A stretch of 64,000 nt of DNA, taken from the IMG/VR virus record IMGVR_UViG_3300033179_000001, positions 1-64,000 of that record. One strand, written 5' to 3'. The translations under genes and the position numbers were made by a program. The first letter of the stretch is position 1. Each line of letters opens with the position of its first letter. The notes beneath the pieces are model-generated. The model was given only the letters and a program-made list of their open reading frames with translations, did no database searches and was not told the origin of the DNA. Of this stretch, positions 50,932 to 57,379 are shown piece by piece. The stretch is from a virus.

Positions 50932-51265
50932 TAGGCCACCCCCTCAATTCATGAAGCCGCCCTTTTTCAAAACCCTCTTTGAGGCTTAATGCGTGCTTTT
51001 TTATTTCACGCTCAATAGCATCAATGATGGCATCCTGCCCCTTATCCTTTTCGGATTCTGCCGCAGCCGTGGCAGATTCTACCACGCCATCAGAAAACCA
51101 ATAACGACCTTCTAGATTCCGGACTGTGGTGATCACCACATCTTTGATAGATGGCTCCAATCTAGGATTATCGCGCAATGGCTTGTTGAATATCCACCGC
51201 AGCGGTCTTTCGATCGGCCAATGATTTATTGCGTAGCGAAGGCGGCACAAAAAACCCATTTTCAA
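50918..51265 (-). CDS. Small protein between terminase and portal
   Basis: This encodes 115 aa, overlapping both neighbours. The N-terminus is basic with aromatic residues (FLCRLRYAINHWPIERPLRWIF) and the C-terminal half is a charged helix (IDAIEREIKKHALSLKEGFE). No family is recognised; head-packaging accessory is a guess from position. Confidence 0.6.
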   Translation of the reverse strand: MKMGFLCRLRYAINHWPIERPLRWIFNKPLRDNPRLEPSIKDVVITTVRNLEGRYWFSDGVVESATAAAESEKDKGQDAIIDAIEREIKKHALSLKEGFEKGRLHELRGWPNGHG

Positions 51266-52863
51266 ATCCTCTTGTACGGCATGAATTTGTTCTCTCGCAC
51301 CTTTTCGAAATCGCCCATCACGTCCTTGATCTGCAATTCGTTGTCCGAGCCAACCGTCATGATGCGGCCTTTTTCAGAACTGCCGTCAGAACGTGAATAA
51401 GGTCTTGCATTGCACATATACCGGCACTCATCTGGGGCGTGATCCTCGCCATCGGAATCAACATCTTCGATATTGTCTTTGTCATGCTGAAGCGCCGGCA
51501 ATGTCCTTATACTATCAACGCAATTCTCAAAAAAGTAAATCATCGGATCGCCGTCCTGCCCAATTAAGCGAGCACGGACCATGTCCCAGCCTCCCATTGC
51601 TCCCTTGCGGCTAACGCGAGTATTATCTGCAGGCTGCCAGAATTGGTAATACGGAGCAACGGCTAGTCGTTCGCCAATTGATGGTCCTCCATCCTCCTTA
51701 AATATCGACGGATCAGCTACTCTGAGCGATATTCTAGGTCTCCCTTGATCGTTTACAGGTTCTCGCTTTTCCCGCTCCGCTACCCCACTGGCAAATTGCT
51801 CTACTGTAAGCTTCAATCCGGTATTGTTGTGCATCGATTGCCCATTTTCATCAATTTGGCAGCCATACCATTCGCGGTATCGAACCAAGGCGCCACGAGG
51901 CAAATCATTTTTATAGGCAAATCTAGGATCAAATGTACTAGGTGTATGATCCGCTAACGGCTCAAAACGATCTGGAACAAGAGCCCACCATCCAATCGAA
52001 AATGGCCGCGCTGAACCCCAGTCCATTGATGTAAATCGCGTCCAGTGCGGCGGTACAATAAACTGAGGGATGACATGCCTACGCTCGTCCCACTCATCGA
52101 AATATGCGCCTTCGATAATGTCCCAGTTGCCCTGCAGCCATGCGGCCACCAATCGCGCGTTTCCAACCATCTGCAGACGCGCGACATATTGCGGAGTGTT
52201 GTTATATTTGTTGTCGGTGATCTTGCTCGGGATAAAAACCCGTTCCTGCTCATACTCTTCTTTCGTGAACGGATTTACCAACTTCGATTTTATAACCTGC
52301 ATGCCGCGCGGTGCCGGCATGATGTAGCGCTGTTTGATCCAGAGATGCCCAACACCTCCAGGATTGCCAGTCGCCCTAAACCCGCATCGAACCTTCGGGT
52401 TTGACGATCGGATACAAGCCATCAGTTTAAAGATTGGCGTTGGGCTGGGGAAATTTCCTAATTCTTCGACATATATCCGGCTGAACGATCCGCCTTGGTA
52501 CCGGTCTGCGTCATCATCATTGTCGATATATGCGAATGTCAGACGTGCGCCATTAGGAAAACGCCACATCTTTTCCGAAACATGCCACACAGCGCCAAGT
52601 TGGCCATAAATCTGTTTGCTGCGCTCTATTAGTTCTTTTAGCTGCGTCAGTTCGCGCCGAATCACCAACCCGATCGCGTCAATCCCAAATTCATCCGCAT
52701 GGCTGGCGAAATCTCCAAGCATTCCGTCCGATTTGCCACCGCCCCGAGCGCCTCCGAAGAAGATTTCGAATACGGGGCATGACAGCAGCCAAGTCTGAGG
52801 CCCTGGATTTGGCTCCCAAACGACACGATAGATTGGATTTGTGCGATCTGCGTGCGTGGACAT
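51262..52863 (-). CDS. terL: Terminase large subunit
   Basis: This encodes 533 aa. Walker A is GGARGGGKS (about 37-45), Walker B SRIYVEELGN follows near 131, and the nuclease domain opens with FTSMDWGSARPFSIGWW with its acidic residue, then later conserved Asp residues. It packages DNA into the prohead through the portal. A small subunit was not recognised in the window. It starts just after the 67-aa zinc protein gene. Confidence 0.93.
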   Translation of the reverse strand: MSTHADRTNPIYRVVWEPNPGPQTWLLSCPVFEIFFGGARGGGKSDGMLGDFASHADEFGIDAIGLVIRRELTQLKELIERSKQIYGQLGAVWHVSEKMWRFPNGARLTFAYIDNDDDADRYQGGSFSRIYVEELGNFPSPTPIFKLMACIRSSNPKVRCGFRATGNPGGVGHLWIKQRYIMPAPRGMQVIKSKLVNPFTKEEYEQERVFIPSKITDNKYNNTPQYVARLQMVGNARLVAAWLQGNWDIIEGAYFDEWDERRHVIPQFIVPPHWTRFTSMDWGSARPFSIGWWALVPDRFEPLADHTPSTFDPRFAYKNDLPRGALVRYREWYGCQIDENGQSMHNNTGLKLTVEQFASGVAEREKREPVNDQGRPRISLRVADPSIFKEDGGPSIGERLAVAPYYQFWQPADNTRVSRKGAMGGWDMVRARLIGQDGDPMIYFFENCVDSIRTLPALQHDKDNIEDVDSDGEDHAPDECRYMCNARPYSRSDGSSEKGRIMTVGSDNELQIKDVMGDFEKVRENKFMPYKRI

Positions 52864-52866
52864 CGC

Positions 52867-53070
52867 TTAACGCCGTTTAGTCTTGATCGCGTCTCGGATC
52901 GTATCGCGTAGCCCGCGCTCGAACTTCCTGCACCACATGTCCGGCTCTATGTCGCCCTCAACCAAGACGCAACTTTTGCTGTTCGGCCGGAAATGCTCGC
53001 AGATGCCGCAGTGCGCTTGCGGTTTCCCTTTGGAATAGTCGACTTCGGCTTTGGTGAACTTGCCAGCCAT
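52867..53070 (-). CDS. Small four-Cys protein
   Basis: This encodes 67 aa. HCGICEHFRPNSKSC...GDIEPDMWCRKF places four Cys in an order like small HiPIP- or zinc-type phage proteins that sit before terminase genes. The rest is basic. No function is known. Confidence 0.65.
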   Translation of the reverse strand: MAGKFTKAEVDYSKGKPQAHCGICEHFRPNSKSCVLVEGDIEPDMWCRKFERGLRDTIRDAIKTKRR

Positions 53071-53085
53071 ACTACATGTCTAGCA

Positions 53086-54045
53086 CTAATATCGATGCAA
53101 GACACCATGAACGTAGCTGCAACTCATCGTAAGATTCCCAGCCCACGCATAGATGTCTGGCATCGGCCTCGTGGCTTCCGCAAAAAAACGATCCTGATCA
53201 ATCTTTTTCCAATTACGTCCAGCGTAGAACCTCCAACGGAAATATTTCGTATGAAGAAAATAAATCCTAGATGGGATAACCGAATGGTTCTCGATTATTG
53301 ATTGCAGGCTTGGATCAAGAACAACCGCCGTCTCACCAAAATCCAGAGATTCGAATCCCCAATCCGAATATTTGGATTTAAGCATACCATCAGGTAAAGA
53401 TTTCTTGAAATCGTTGAAATCATCCTTCCCCATCAGGATCAAATCCGGCCGCTCCAGTTTCGTAGAACCAACATATTCAACGATCGAAAGCTTTTCGATC
53501 ATCAGGCCCATCACATCGCTAAGTTTCTGGCCACTGCGATAACTTATCGAAAGATTACGCCAAAACCGATGTTGCTTCCGATCAATCCCACCCACCATAC
53601 CGATCGTCGGCGTGATGCTCACTAGGTCAGGCAAGGAGTTGATTGAATTTCTGCCGCCGCCCGACGAGATCGCCTGCGCTGTCATCTTAGCAGCCTCAGC
53701 AACCGGGTCGATTTCCTGTTTGTCTTCGTGGAAGGCCACGGCCGCTTGCTGGATCGGATATTCGGCAGCGGTGAATACCCCGCTAACTTCGTGATTTTGG
53801 AAAGCCTGATGTAGATTATTGGCTGGCTTCCATTGGCCCGGCTTTAGAACCTCATAGCCTCCATACCACGTAAATGGCGGAAATTGATTCGGCTCGACCA
53901 AAACTGGAAATGCAATCTCCTGAATGATGGTCCGACCGCCCTCGAATGATTTGATATTTCCAATCTCATTGAGCCGGCAAAGCAGTGGGTGGCTTGCGAT
54001 CGTCGCTTTTTGCAGTCGTTCAGAAATCTCGTCTGTGGCCGCCAT
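53086..54045 (-). CDS. Second major-capsid-like protein, intron-free
   Basis: This encodes 319 aa. It is clearly related to the coat protein at 39836: HPLLCRLNEIGNIKSFEGGRTIIQEI, EYPIQQAAVAF, VGGIDRKQHRFWRNLSI, YFRWRFYAGRNWKKID and WAGNLTMSCSYVHGVLH. The copy has an insert near residues 55-85 and a shorter N-terminus. It stands alone upstream of terL, far from the usual capsid slot. It may be a minor capsid or vertex protein, or the residue of gene duplication. It ends TAG TGC TAG. Confidence 0.8.
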   Translation of the reverse strand: MAATDEISERLQKATIASHPLLCRLNEIGNIKSFEGGRTIIQEIAFPVLVEPNQFPPFTWYGGYEVLKPGQWKPANNLHQAFQNHEVSGVFTAAEYPIQQAAVAFHEDKQEIDPVAEAAKMTAQAISSGGGRNSINSLPDLVSITPTIGMVGGIDRKQHRFWRNLSISYRSGQKLSDVMGLMIEKLSIVEYVGSTKLERPDLILMGKDDFNDFKKSLPDGMLKSKYSDWGFESLDFGETAVVLDPSLQSIIENHSVIPSRIYFLHTKYFRWRFYAGRNWKKIDQDRFFAEATRPMPDIYAWAGNLTMSCSYVHGVLHRY

Positions 54046-54130
54046 AGGCTTGGCCTCCGTGTTGTGAGCCGCATGATGCGTGCTCTGAGGCGATGACTAC
54101 CACGGGAGGCGATGACGTGCAATTTGGACA

Positions 54131-54170
54131 ATAAAAAGCCGCCCGCGTCATGACGACGGGGCGGCTTGAG
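54131..54170 (-). terminator. Rho-independent terminator ending the tRNA array
   Basis: On the minus strand the stem AAGCCGCCC/GGGCGGCTT with an inner CGTCGTCATGACG hairpin is followed by TTTTTATTG. It lies just past the last tRNA (Trp) and should end the tRNA transcript before the second capsid gene. Confidence 0.85.
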
Positions 54171-54172
54171 AT

Positions 54173-54243
54173 TGGCACCGGTACAAGGATTTGAACCCTG
54201 CTTGCAGGATTTGGAGTTCTGCTAACGCCCAGCGTCTACCGGT
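54173..54243 (-). tRNA. tRNA-Trp(CCA)
   Basis: Acceptor ACCGGTA/TACCGGT, discriminator G and encoded CCA. The anticodon loop CTCCAAA gives CCA. It is short (71 nt) and one anticodon-stem pair is mismatched. It is the last tRNA before the terminator. Confidence 0.75.
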
Positions 54244-54246
54244 AAT

Positions 54247-54323
54247 TGGTACTGCCTTTCTGATTTGAACAGAATCCCACCGATTCACAGTCGGCGTGCT
54301 CATTGCCATCGAGCATAGGCAGC
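54247..54323 (-). tRNA. tRNA-His(GUG)
   Basis: Acceptor GCTGCCT/AGGCAGT with CCA; anticodon loop CTGTGAA. Discriminator A instead of the usual C73 paired with G-1 is odd for histidine. Confidence 0.85.
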
Positions 54324-54324
54324 A

Positions 54325-54395
54325 TGGTCCCGAAGGGCGGTGCCGACCCGCCCTGACAGCCGTATGAAAGCCGTTTCCTCGCCGGAGGCATCGGG
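54325..54395 (-). tRNA. Degenerate tRNA-like sequence (possible CAU)
   Basis: It is spaced like a tRNA and ends in ACCA with an acceptor CCCGATG/CTTCGGG (6 of 7 pairs), but the anticodon arm does not pair and the T-loop lacks TTC. A CAT lies where an anticodon might be. It is either decayed or another small RNA. Confidence 0.4.
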
Positions 54396-54396
54396 A

Positions 54397-54470
54397 TGGC
54401 AGCCGGTGTCTGAATCGAACAGACGTTCAGGCATTCAAAGTGCCTTCTCTTGCCACTAAAGGAACCGGCC
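54397..54470 (-). tRNA. tRNA-Gln(UUG)
   Basis: Acceptor GGCCGGT/ACCGGCT plus CCA; anticodon stem AGGCA/TGCCT with loop CTTTGAA; normal T-loop TTCGATT. Confidence 0.9.
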
Positions 54471-54475
54471 ACAAT

Positions 54476-54550
54476 TGGTAGAGCCTAGCGGTTTCGATCC
54501 GCTTCCTCCCGGGTGAAGGCCGGGGATTCTAGCCAGTAAACTAAGGCTCC
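54476..54550 (-). tRNA. tRNA-Glu(UUC)
   Basis: Acceptor GGAGCCT/AGGCTCT plus CCA; anticodon stem CCCGG/CCGGG with loop CCTTCAC. T-loop ATCGAAA is slightly unusual. Confidence 0.88.
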
Positions 54551-54551
54551 A

Positions 54552-54625
54552 TGGTGCGGGCTGCGGGAATCGAACCCGCGACATCGCGTTGGAAGCGCGA
54601 TATTTTACCATTAAACTAAGCACGC
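54552..54625 (-). tRNA. tRNA-Gly(UCC)
   Basis: Acceptor GCGTGCT/AGCCCGC (one mismatch) with CCA; anticodon stem TCGCG/CGCGA, loop CTTCCAA; T-arm GCGGG-TTCGATT-CCCGC. Confidence 0.9.
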
Positions 54626-54629
54626 GAAT

Positions 54630-54715
54630 TGGCGGTGAACTGAGAGCACGATTCTCACACCTTACGGTGCCCTTCGTTTAGCAAACGAGGACGGGTCCCA
54701 CCCGCTTAGTTCACC
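54630..54715 (-). tRNA. tRNA-Ser(GCU)
   Basis: Class II tRNA with a long variable arm (CACC-GTAA-GGTG). Acceptor GGTGAAC/GTTCACC with GCCA; anticodon loop TTGCTAA. Confidence 0.9.
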
Positions 54716-54720
54716 ATAAA

Positions 54721-54797
54721 TGGTCTTGCCGGGACGACTCGAACGCCCACGATTTCGCTTAGGAGGCGAATGCTCTGTCCAGTTGAGCTACGGCAAG
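54721..54797 (-). tRNA. tRNA-Arg(CCU)
   Basis: Acceptor CTTGCCG/CGGCAAG with ACCA; anticodon stem TTCGC/GCGAA with loop CTCCTAA; T-loop TTCGAGT. Confidence 0.92.
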
Positions 54798-54799
54798 AT

Positions 54800-54876
54800 T
54801 GGCGCTTCCGAGAGGATTCGAACCCCTGGCGGCCCGAGGTAGAAACTCGGCGCTCTGTCCACTGAGCTACGGAAGC
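54800..54876 (-). tRNA. tRNA-Arg(UCU)
   Basis: Acceptor GCTTCCG/CGGAAGC with GCCA; anticodon stem CCGAG/CTCGG with loop TTTCTAC; T-loop TTCGAAT. Confidence 0.93.
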
Positions 54877-54879
54877 AAT

Positions 54880-54954
54880 TGGAAGCGTGATCGGGAGTTG
54901 AACCCGATTACAACAGTTTTGCAGACTGCGACCTATCCGACCGGTCCTCACGCC
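54880..54954 (-). tRNA. tRNA-Cys(GCA)
   Basis: Acceptor GGCGTGA/TCACGCT, discriminator T, CCA; anticodon stem GCAGT/ACTGT with loop CTGCAAA. Confidence 0.92.
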
Positions 54955-54958
54955 ATAT

Positions 54959-55032
54959 TGGCACCCCTTGACGGTGTCGAGCCGCCGTTTCTGCGTTCAG
55001 AGCGCAGTGTCTTGCCGTTGGACGAAAGGGGC
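54959..55032 (-). tRNA. tRNA-Gln(CUG)
   Basis: Acceptor GCCCCTT/AAGGGGT with GCCA; anticodon stem CTGCG/CGCAG, loop CTCTGAA. Confidence 0.9.
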
Positions 55033-55036
55033 AAAT

Positions 55037-55110
55037 TGGTCAGGGTGGGAGGAGTTGAACCTCCACTGGCAGCGTCCGAGGCCGCCCGACTTCCGCAATC
55101 TTTCACCCTG
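55037..55110 (-). tRNA. tRNA-Pro(CGG)
   Basis: Acceptor CAGGGTG/CACCCTG with ACCA; anticodon stem GCGGC/GCTGC with loop CTCGGAC; T-loop TTCAACT. Confidence 0.88.
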
Positions 55111-55111
55111 A

Positions 55112-55187
55112 TGGCGATCCCACGAGGAGTCGAACCTCGATCTCCCAGTTTCGTAGACTGGCACTCTGTCCATTGAGCTATGGGACC
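55112..55187 (-). tRNA. tRNA-Arg(ACG)
   Basis: Acceptor GGTCCCA/TGGGATC with GCCA; anticodon stem CCAGT/ACTGG, loop CTACGAA. The A34 would be edited to inosine by host TadA. Confidence 0.93.
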
Positions 55188-55191
55188 GGGT

Positions 55192-55266
55192 TGGACCTGC
55201 TGACGGGTGCTGACCCCGTGTTTCCACCTTGAGAGGGTGGCGAACTGTCCGTTATTCGACAGCAGG
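55192..55266 (-). tRNA. tRNA-Glu(CUC)
   Basis: Acceptor CCTGCTG/CAGCAGG with TCCA; anticodon stem CCACC/GGTGG, loop CTCTCAA. The T-arm loop is GTCAGCA, so T54-T55 are replaced. Confidence 0.85.
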
Positions 55267-55276
55267 ATGATAGACT

Positions 55277-55353
55277 TTGCTCGCATCGCAGGACTCGAAC
55301 CTGCCACGGTCTGGTTAACAGCCAGATTCACACACCCGGTGCGATTGATGCGA
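55277..55353 (-). tRNA. tRNA-Asn(GUU), no encoded CCA
   Basis: Acceptor TCGCATC/GATGCGA with discriminator G, then CAA rather than CCA. Anticodon stem TCTGG/CCAGA, loop CTGTTAA. The acceptor pairing continues five more base pairs into both flanks (TTTGC/GCAAA), giving a 12-bp stem. Confidence 0.88.
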
Positions 55354-55377
55354 GCAAAATCTAACAGATCAAGAAAA

Positions 55378-55452
55378 TGGTGGACCTCCACGGTTACGAT
55401 CCGTGTCCTTCGGTTTGCAGGACCGACGTGCTCCCATTATCACTAGAGGCCC
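55378..55452 (-). tRNA. tRNA-Ala(UGC)
   Basis: Acceptor GGGCCTC/GAGGTCC with ACCA; anticodon stem TCGGT/ACCGA, loop CCTGCAA. Confidence 0.88.
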
Positions 55453-55459
55453 GGGAGAA

Positions 55460-55535
55460 TGGTGCCCTGCGCTGGTTTCGATCCAGCCTCATCGGTTCTT
55501 CAAACCGAGGCAATCACCAGATTTGCTAACAGGGC
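55460..55535 (-). tRNA. tRNA-Phe(GAA)
   Basis: Acceptor GCCCTGT/GCAGGGC with ACCA; anticodon stem TCGGT/ACCGA, loop TTGAAGA. Confidence 0.9.
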
Positions 55536-55539
55536 GAAT

Positions 55540-55613
55540 TGGCGCGGGCAGGCAGAATCGAACTGCCGCTCGGACGTTGGCAACGTCCAGGTCTACCACT
55601 AACCTATGCACGC
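55540..55613 (-). tRNA. tRNA-Gly(GCC)
   Basis: Acceptor GCGTGCA/TGCCCGC (one mismatch) with GCCA; anticodon stem GGACG/CGTCC, loop TTGCCAA; T-loop TTCGATT. Confidence 0.92.
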
Positions 55614-55618
55614 ATATT

Positions 55619-55705
55619 TGGTGCCTCGTGAGGGTAACGATCCCCCGAGTCTCCGAAGAGTACAGTTTTACAGACTGAGCGGCCTCCTTAACCGCATACC
55701 GAGGC
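55619..55705 (-). tRNA. tRNA-Tyr(GUA)
   Basis: Class II with a variable arm. Acceptor GCCTCGG/ACGAGGC (6 of 7) with ACCA; anticodon loop CTGTAAA. Confidence 0.88.
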
Positions 55706-55711
55706 AAATTT

Positions 55712-55785
55712 TGGTTGCAGGCCCAGAACTCGAATCTGGCTGTAACGGCTTATGAGGCCGAACGGGTCACCCGACCTTTACCTGC
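55712..55785 (-). tRNA. tRNA-Met(CAU), elongator-like
   Basis: Acceptor starts GCAGG and ends CCTGC-ACCA; anticodon loop CTCATAA; T-arm CCAGA-TTCGAGT-TCTGG. It lacks the C1-A72 mismatch of initiators. A modified CAU reading Ile AUA cannot be excluded. Confidence 0.85.
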
Positions 55786-55797
55786 TTCAAAGGAAAT

Positions 55798-55886
55798 TGG
55801 CGGAGGGCGGGTAGATTCGAACTCCATGCCTTTCGGCACCCTCGGTTTTCAGGACCGCGACAGAACCCCGTCTGCTTCTGCCCTCC
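55798..55886 (-). tRNA. tRNA-Ser(UGA)
   Basis: Class II with long variable arm (GTGCC-GAAA-GGCAT). Acceptor GGAGGGC/GCCCTCC with GCCA; anticodon loop CCTGAAA. The T-stem has two mismatches. Confidence 0.86.
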
Positions 55887-55892
55887 GTAACT

Positions 55893-55968
55893 TGGCGATC
55901 CCTCGGTGATTCGAACACCGTATTTCGGCTTTCGGAGAGCCGCGTCTTGTCCATCCGACTCAGGGATC
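55893..55968 (-). tRNA. tRNA-Arg(CCG)
   Basis: Acceptor GATCCCT/AGGGATC with GCCA; anticodon stem CGGCT/AGCCG, loop CTCCGAA. Its first base overlaps the stop codon of the RusA-like gene. Confidence 0.93.
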
Positions 55969-56317
55969 ATTTCTTCTTTTCGCCCGGAAAATACTTCGCC
56001 ATCGTCACCTTTTGGATAAGGCTATCGTCGGCGACAATCCCGGGCTTAGTCAGCGTCTTGTCGTCCAATGCCTGTTCAAGCGCTAGATAGGCATTGCCCA
56101 AATCAGGTGACGACGGATTGACGAACAGCACATCAAGATCGATTTCGTGCTGTATCGGCATCTTATTCCCGACGCTAGTATGCCGCACCGCCTCAAATAT
56201 CACCTTCCGATAGGCTTGGATTGTTCTGACATGCATCCTCCGGTGAGGACTGTCATGTATCCAAAGCTGAAGCAATGGCGGCTCATAGAGCGCGTGGTAC
56301 TTGGCAATCACCTTCAT
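55967..56317 (-). CDS. RusA-family Holliday junction resolvase-like protein, lodged between two tRNAs
   Basis: This encodes 116 aa. ATG at 56317 directly follows the CCA end of tRNA-Met, and its ribosome site GGGGGAGG lies in the T-arm and acceptor of that tRNA. The stop overlaps tRNA-Arg. The RusA pattern is seen in PIQHEIDLDVLF, NPSSPDLGNAYLALEQALDD and GIVADDSLIQKVTMAKYF. RusA resolves four-way junctions with Asp70, Asp72 and Asp91; here the second appears as Gly (PDLGN for PDLDN), so activity is doubtful. It may have been kept with the array as a unit. Confidence 0.75.
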   Translation of the reverse strand: MKVIAKYHALYEPPLLQLWIHDSPHRRMHVRTIQAYRKVIFEAVRHTSVGNKMPIQHEIDLDVLFVNPSSPDLGNAYLALEQALDDKTLTKPGIVADDSLIQKVTMAKYFPGEKKK

Positions 56318-56392
56318 TGGTACGCCTCCCCCGATTCGAACGGGGATCAAAATTCTTATGAGGAATCGGCTCTACCGTTAAGCTAGAGGCGC
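56318..56392 (-). tRNA. tRNA-Met/Ile(CAU)
   Basis: Acceptor GCGCCTC/GAGGCGT with ACCA; anticodon stem GATTC/GAATT, loop CTCATAA. It is a second CAU tRNA; one of the two may read AUA after lysidine modification. Confidence 0.88.
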
Positions 56393-56396
56393 AAAT

Positions 56397-56475
56397 TGGT
56401 GGCGGTCACTGCCTCACGGCCTACCGCCGCTGAACACCGACCGTCGCCGGATTCAGGTATACGGCGCATGCCACC
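56397..56475 (-). ncRNA. Structured non-tRNA element in the array
   Basis: It takes one tRNA slot and ends CCACCA, but has no anticodon or T arm. A closing stem GGTGGC/GCCACC encloses a long hairpin (CTGAA-T-CCGGC-GACG-GTCGG-TG-TTCAG) and a second arm GCGGT/ACCGC topped by GCC-GTGA-GGC with a GNRA loop. It looks like an independent structured RNA. Confidence 0.5.
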
Positions 56476-56493
56476 GTCGTGGCGGGCCGTAGC

Positions 56494-56568
56494 TGGTCTG
56501 AGTAGCAGGACTTGAACCTGCAGCCCCCGCGCCCCAAACGCGGTGCTCTACCATTGAGCTACACTCAG
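56494..56568 (-). tRNA. tRNA-Pro(UGG)
   Basis: Acceptor CTGAGTG/TACTCAG with ACCA; anticodon stem CCGCG/CGCGG, loop TTTGGGG; T-loop TTCAAGT. Confidence 0.93.
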
Positions 56569-56573
56569 TTGAA

Positions 56574-56647
56574 TGGCGACCCCACGGGGTTACGATCCCC
56601 GGTTCTCCGCTCGACAGGCGGGCATTCTACCATTGAATTATGGGGCC
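56574..56647 (-). tRNA. tRNA-Asp(GUC)
   Basis: Acceptor GGCCCCA/TGGGGTC with GCCA; anticodon loop CTGTCGA on a CCGC/GCGG stem. Confidence 0.9.
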
Positions 56648-56649
56648 AT

Positions 56650-56723
56650 TGGCGAACCACCACGGTAACCATCCGTGTTCCCCGGGTTAAGAGGCCGGTG
56701 CATCAGCTTAATGCTTGTGGTCC
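56650..56723 (-). tRNA. tRNA-Lys(CUU)
   Basis: Acceptor GGACCAC/GTGGTTC with GCCA; anticodon loop CTCTTAA on a stem with one C-C mismatch. T-loop ATGGTTA departs from consensus. Confidence 0.82.
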
Positions 56724-56724
56724 G

Positions 56725-56799
56725 TGGAGGACCATCTCGGTTTCGATCCGAGTCCTCAACGTTTAAAAGACGTGCGCCTTCCCATCCGGCTCATGGTCC
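56725..56799 (-). tRNA. tRNA-Lys(UUU)
   Basis: Acceptor GGACCAT/ATGGTCC with TCCA; anticodon loop CTTTTAA; T-arm CTCGG-ATCGAAA-CCGAG. Confidence 0.88.
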
Positions 56800-56810
56800 T
56801 AGTTAGGGAT

Positions 56811-56933
56811 TCATGACCCAGGTTTGATTCGCTTCTCTTCGCACACGACGATCTGACCCGTATCCGGGAAGTGGTGGACCCAGTTACGGCGCATGCGCAC
56901 CGGAACAAGGCCGAATTGGCAGTGAATGCACAT
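56811..56933 (-). CDS. 40-aa Cys-containing small protein inside the tRNA array
   Basis: AAAGGAAAG lies upstream of ATG. The peptide opens MCIHCQFGLVPVRMRRNW and has a third Cys near its end (VVCEEKR), a zinc-ribbon-like layout. It sits in a 150-nt gap between tRNA-Ile and tRNA-Lys. Small size keeps this tentative. Confidence 0.5.
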   Translation of the reverse strand: MCIHCQFGLVPVRMRRNWVHHFPDTGQIVVCEEKRIKPGS

Positions 56934-56948
56934 GCTCTTTCCTTTGAA

Positions 56949-57023
56949 TGGTAGTCCCTGCCGGTTTCGATCCGACTTTCCACGCTTATCGGGCGTGTGC
57001 CTTAGCCACTAGACGAAGGGACC
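56949..57023 (-). tRNA. tRNA-Ile(GAU)
   Basis: Acceptor GGTCCCT/AGGGACT with ACCA; anticodon stem CACGC/GCGTG, loop CCGATAA. Confidence 0.9.
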
Positions 57024-57027
57024 GTGT

Positions 57028-57117
57028 GCTCGGGCTGGGGGTCAGTTATTCCCCGGCTATGACCCCTCCGCGCCTCGCGGACAAGTGCCGGGACAGATGC
57101 TGTCTGCACACCCGAGC
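57028..57117 (-). ncRNA. Cloverleaf-like structured RNA of unknown kind
   Basis: A 7-bp closing stem (GCTCGGG/CCCGAGC) encloses three hairpins on the minus strand: GACAG-CAT-CTGTC, TCCGCG-AGG-CGCGGA and GGGGTCA with a 15-nt loop closed by TGACCCC. There is no T-loop consensus, anticodon loop or CCA. It takes the place of one tRNA in the array. Confidence 0.55.
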
Positions 57118-57141
57118 GGTGACAGCCCACGCCTCTTGAAA

Positions 57142-57216
57142 TGGTACTCCGTCAGTGGATCGAACACTGTCTTGTCGGTGTGTAAAACCGATGCCTTCCC
57201 ATTTGGCGAACGGAGC
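57142..57216 (-). tRNA. tRNA-Val(UAC)
   Basis: Acceptor GCTCCGT/ACGGAGT with ACCA; anticodon stem TCGGT/ACCGA, loop TTTACAC. Confidence 0.92.
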
Positions 57217-57217
57217 A

Positions 57218-57293
57218 TGGTGTGAGTGTCGGGAGTTGAACCCGAAAGACATGGGGTTTAAGCCCTGCCGCGTTTCCGCTTCGCCACACTCAC
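57218..57293 (-). tRNA. tRNA-Leu(UAA), short variable arm
   Basis: Acceptor GTGAGTG/CACTCAC with ACCA; a Leu-like D arm (GTGGCGAAGCGG); anticodon loop CTTAAAC on a stem with only three sure pairs. At 76 nt it lacks the long variable arm expected of Leu tRNAs. Confidence 0.78.
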
Positions 57294-57299
57294 ATAAAT

Positions 57300-57375
57300 T
57301 GGTGCACGTAGGGTGATTCGAACACCCACTGAACGGGTTTTGAAGCCGCTGTCTCTGCCGTTGGACTATACGTGC
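57300..57375 (-). tRNA. tRNA with ambiguous anticodon, Leu(CAA) or UCA
   Basis: Acceptor GCACGTA/TACGTGC with ACCA, Gln/Glu-like D arm and normal T-loop TTCGAAT. With stem GCGGC/CCCGT the 7-nt loop is TTCAAAA (anticodon CAA) but leaves a C-C mismatch; one base earlier gives CTTCAAA (anticodon TCA, reading UGA) with a worse stem. Confidence 0.75.
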
Positions 57376-57379
57376 AAAT

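Noticed and set aside
23945-54045. Diversity-generating retroelement for the tailspike or fibre variation
   Set aside because: No reverse transcriptase and no template/variable repeat pair was seen; the spikes differ along their whole length.
54706-55391. Several 70-147-aa frames within the tRNA array on both strands
   Set aside because: They are by-products of GC-rich tRNA sequence and cross mature tRNA bounds.
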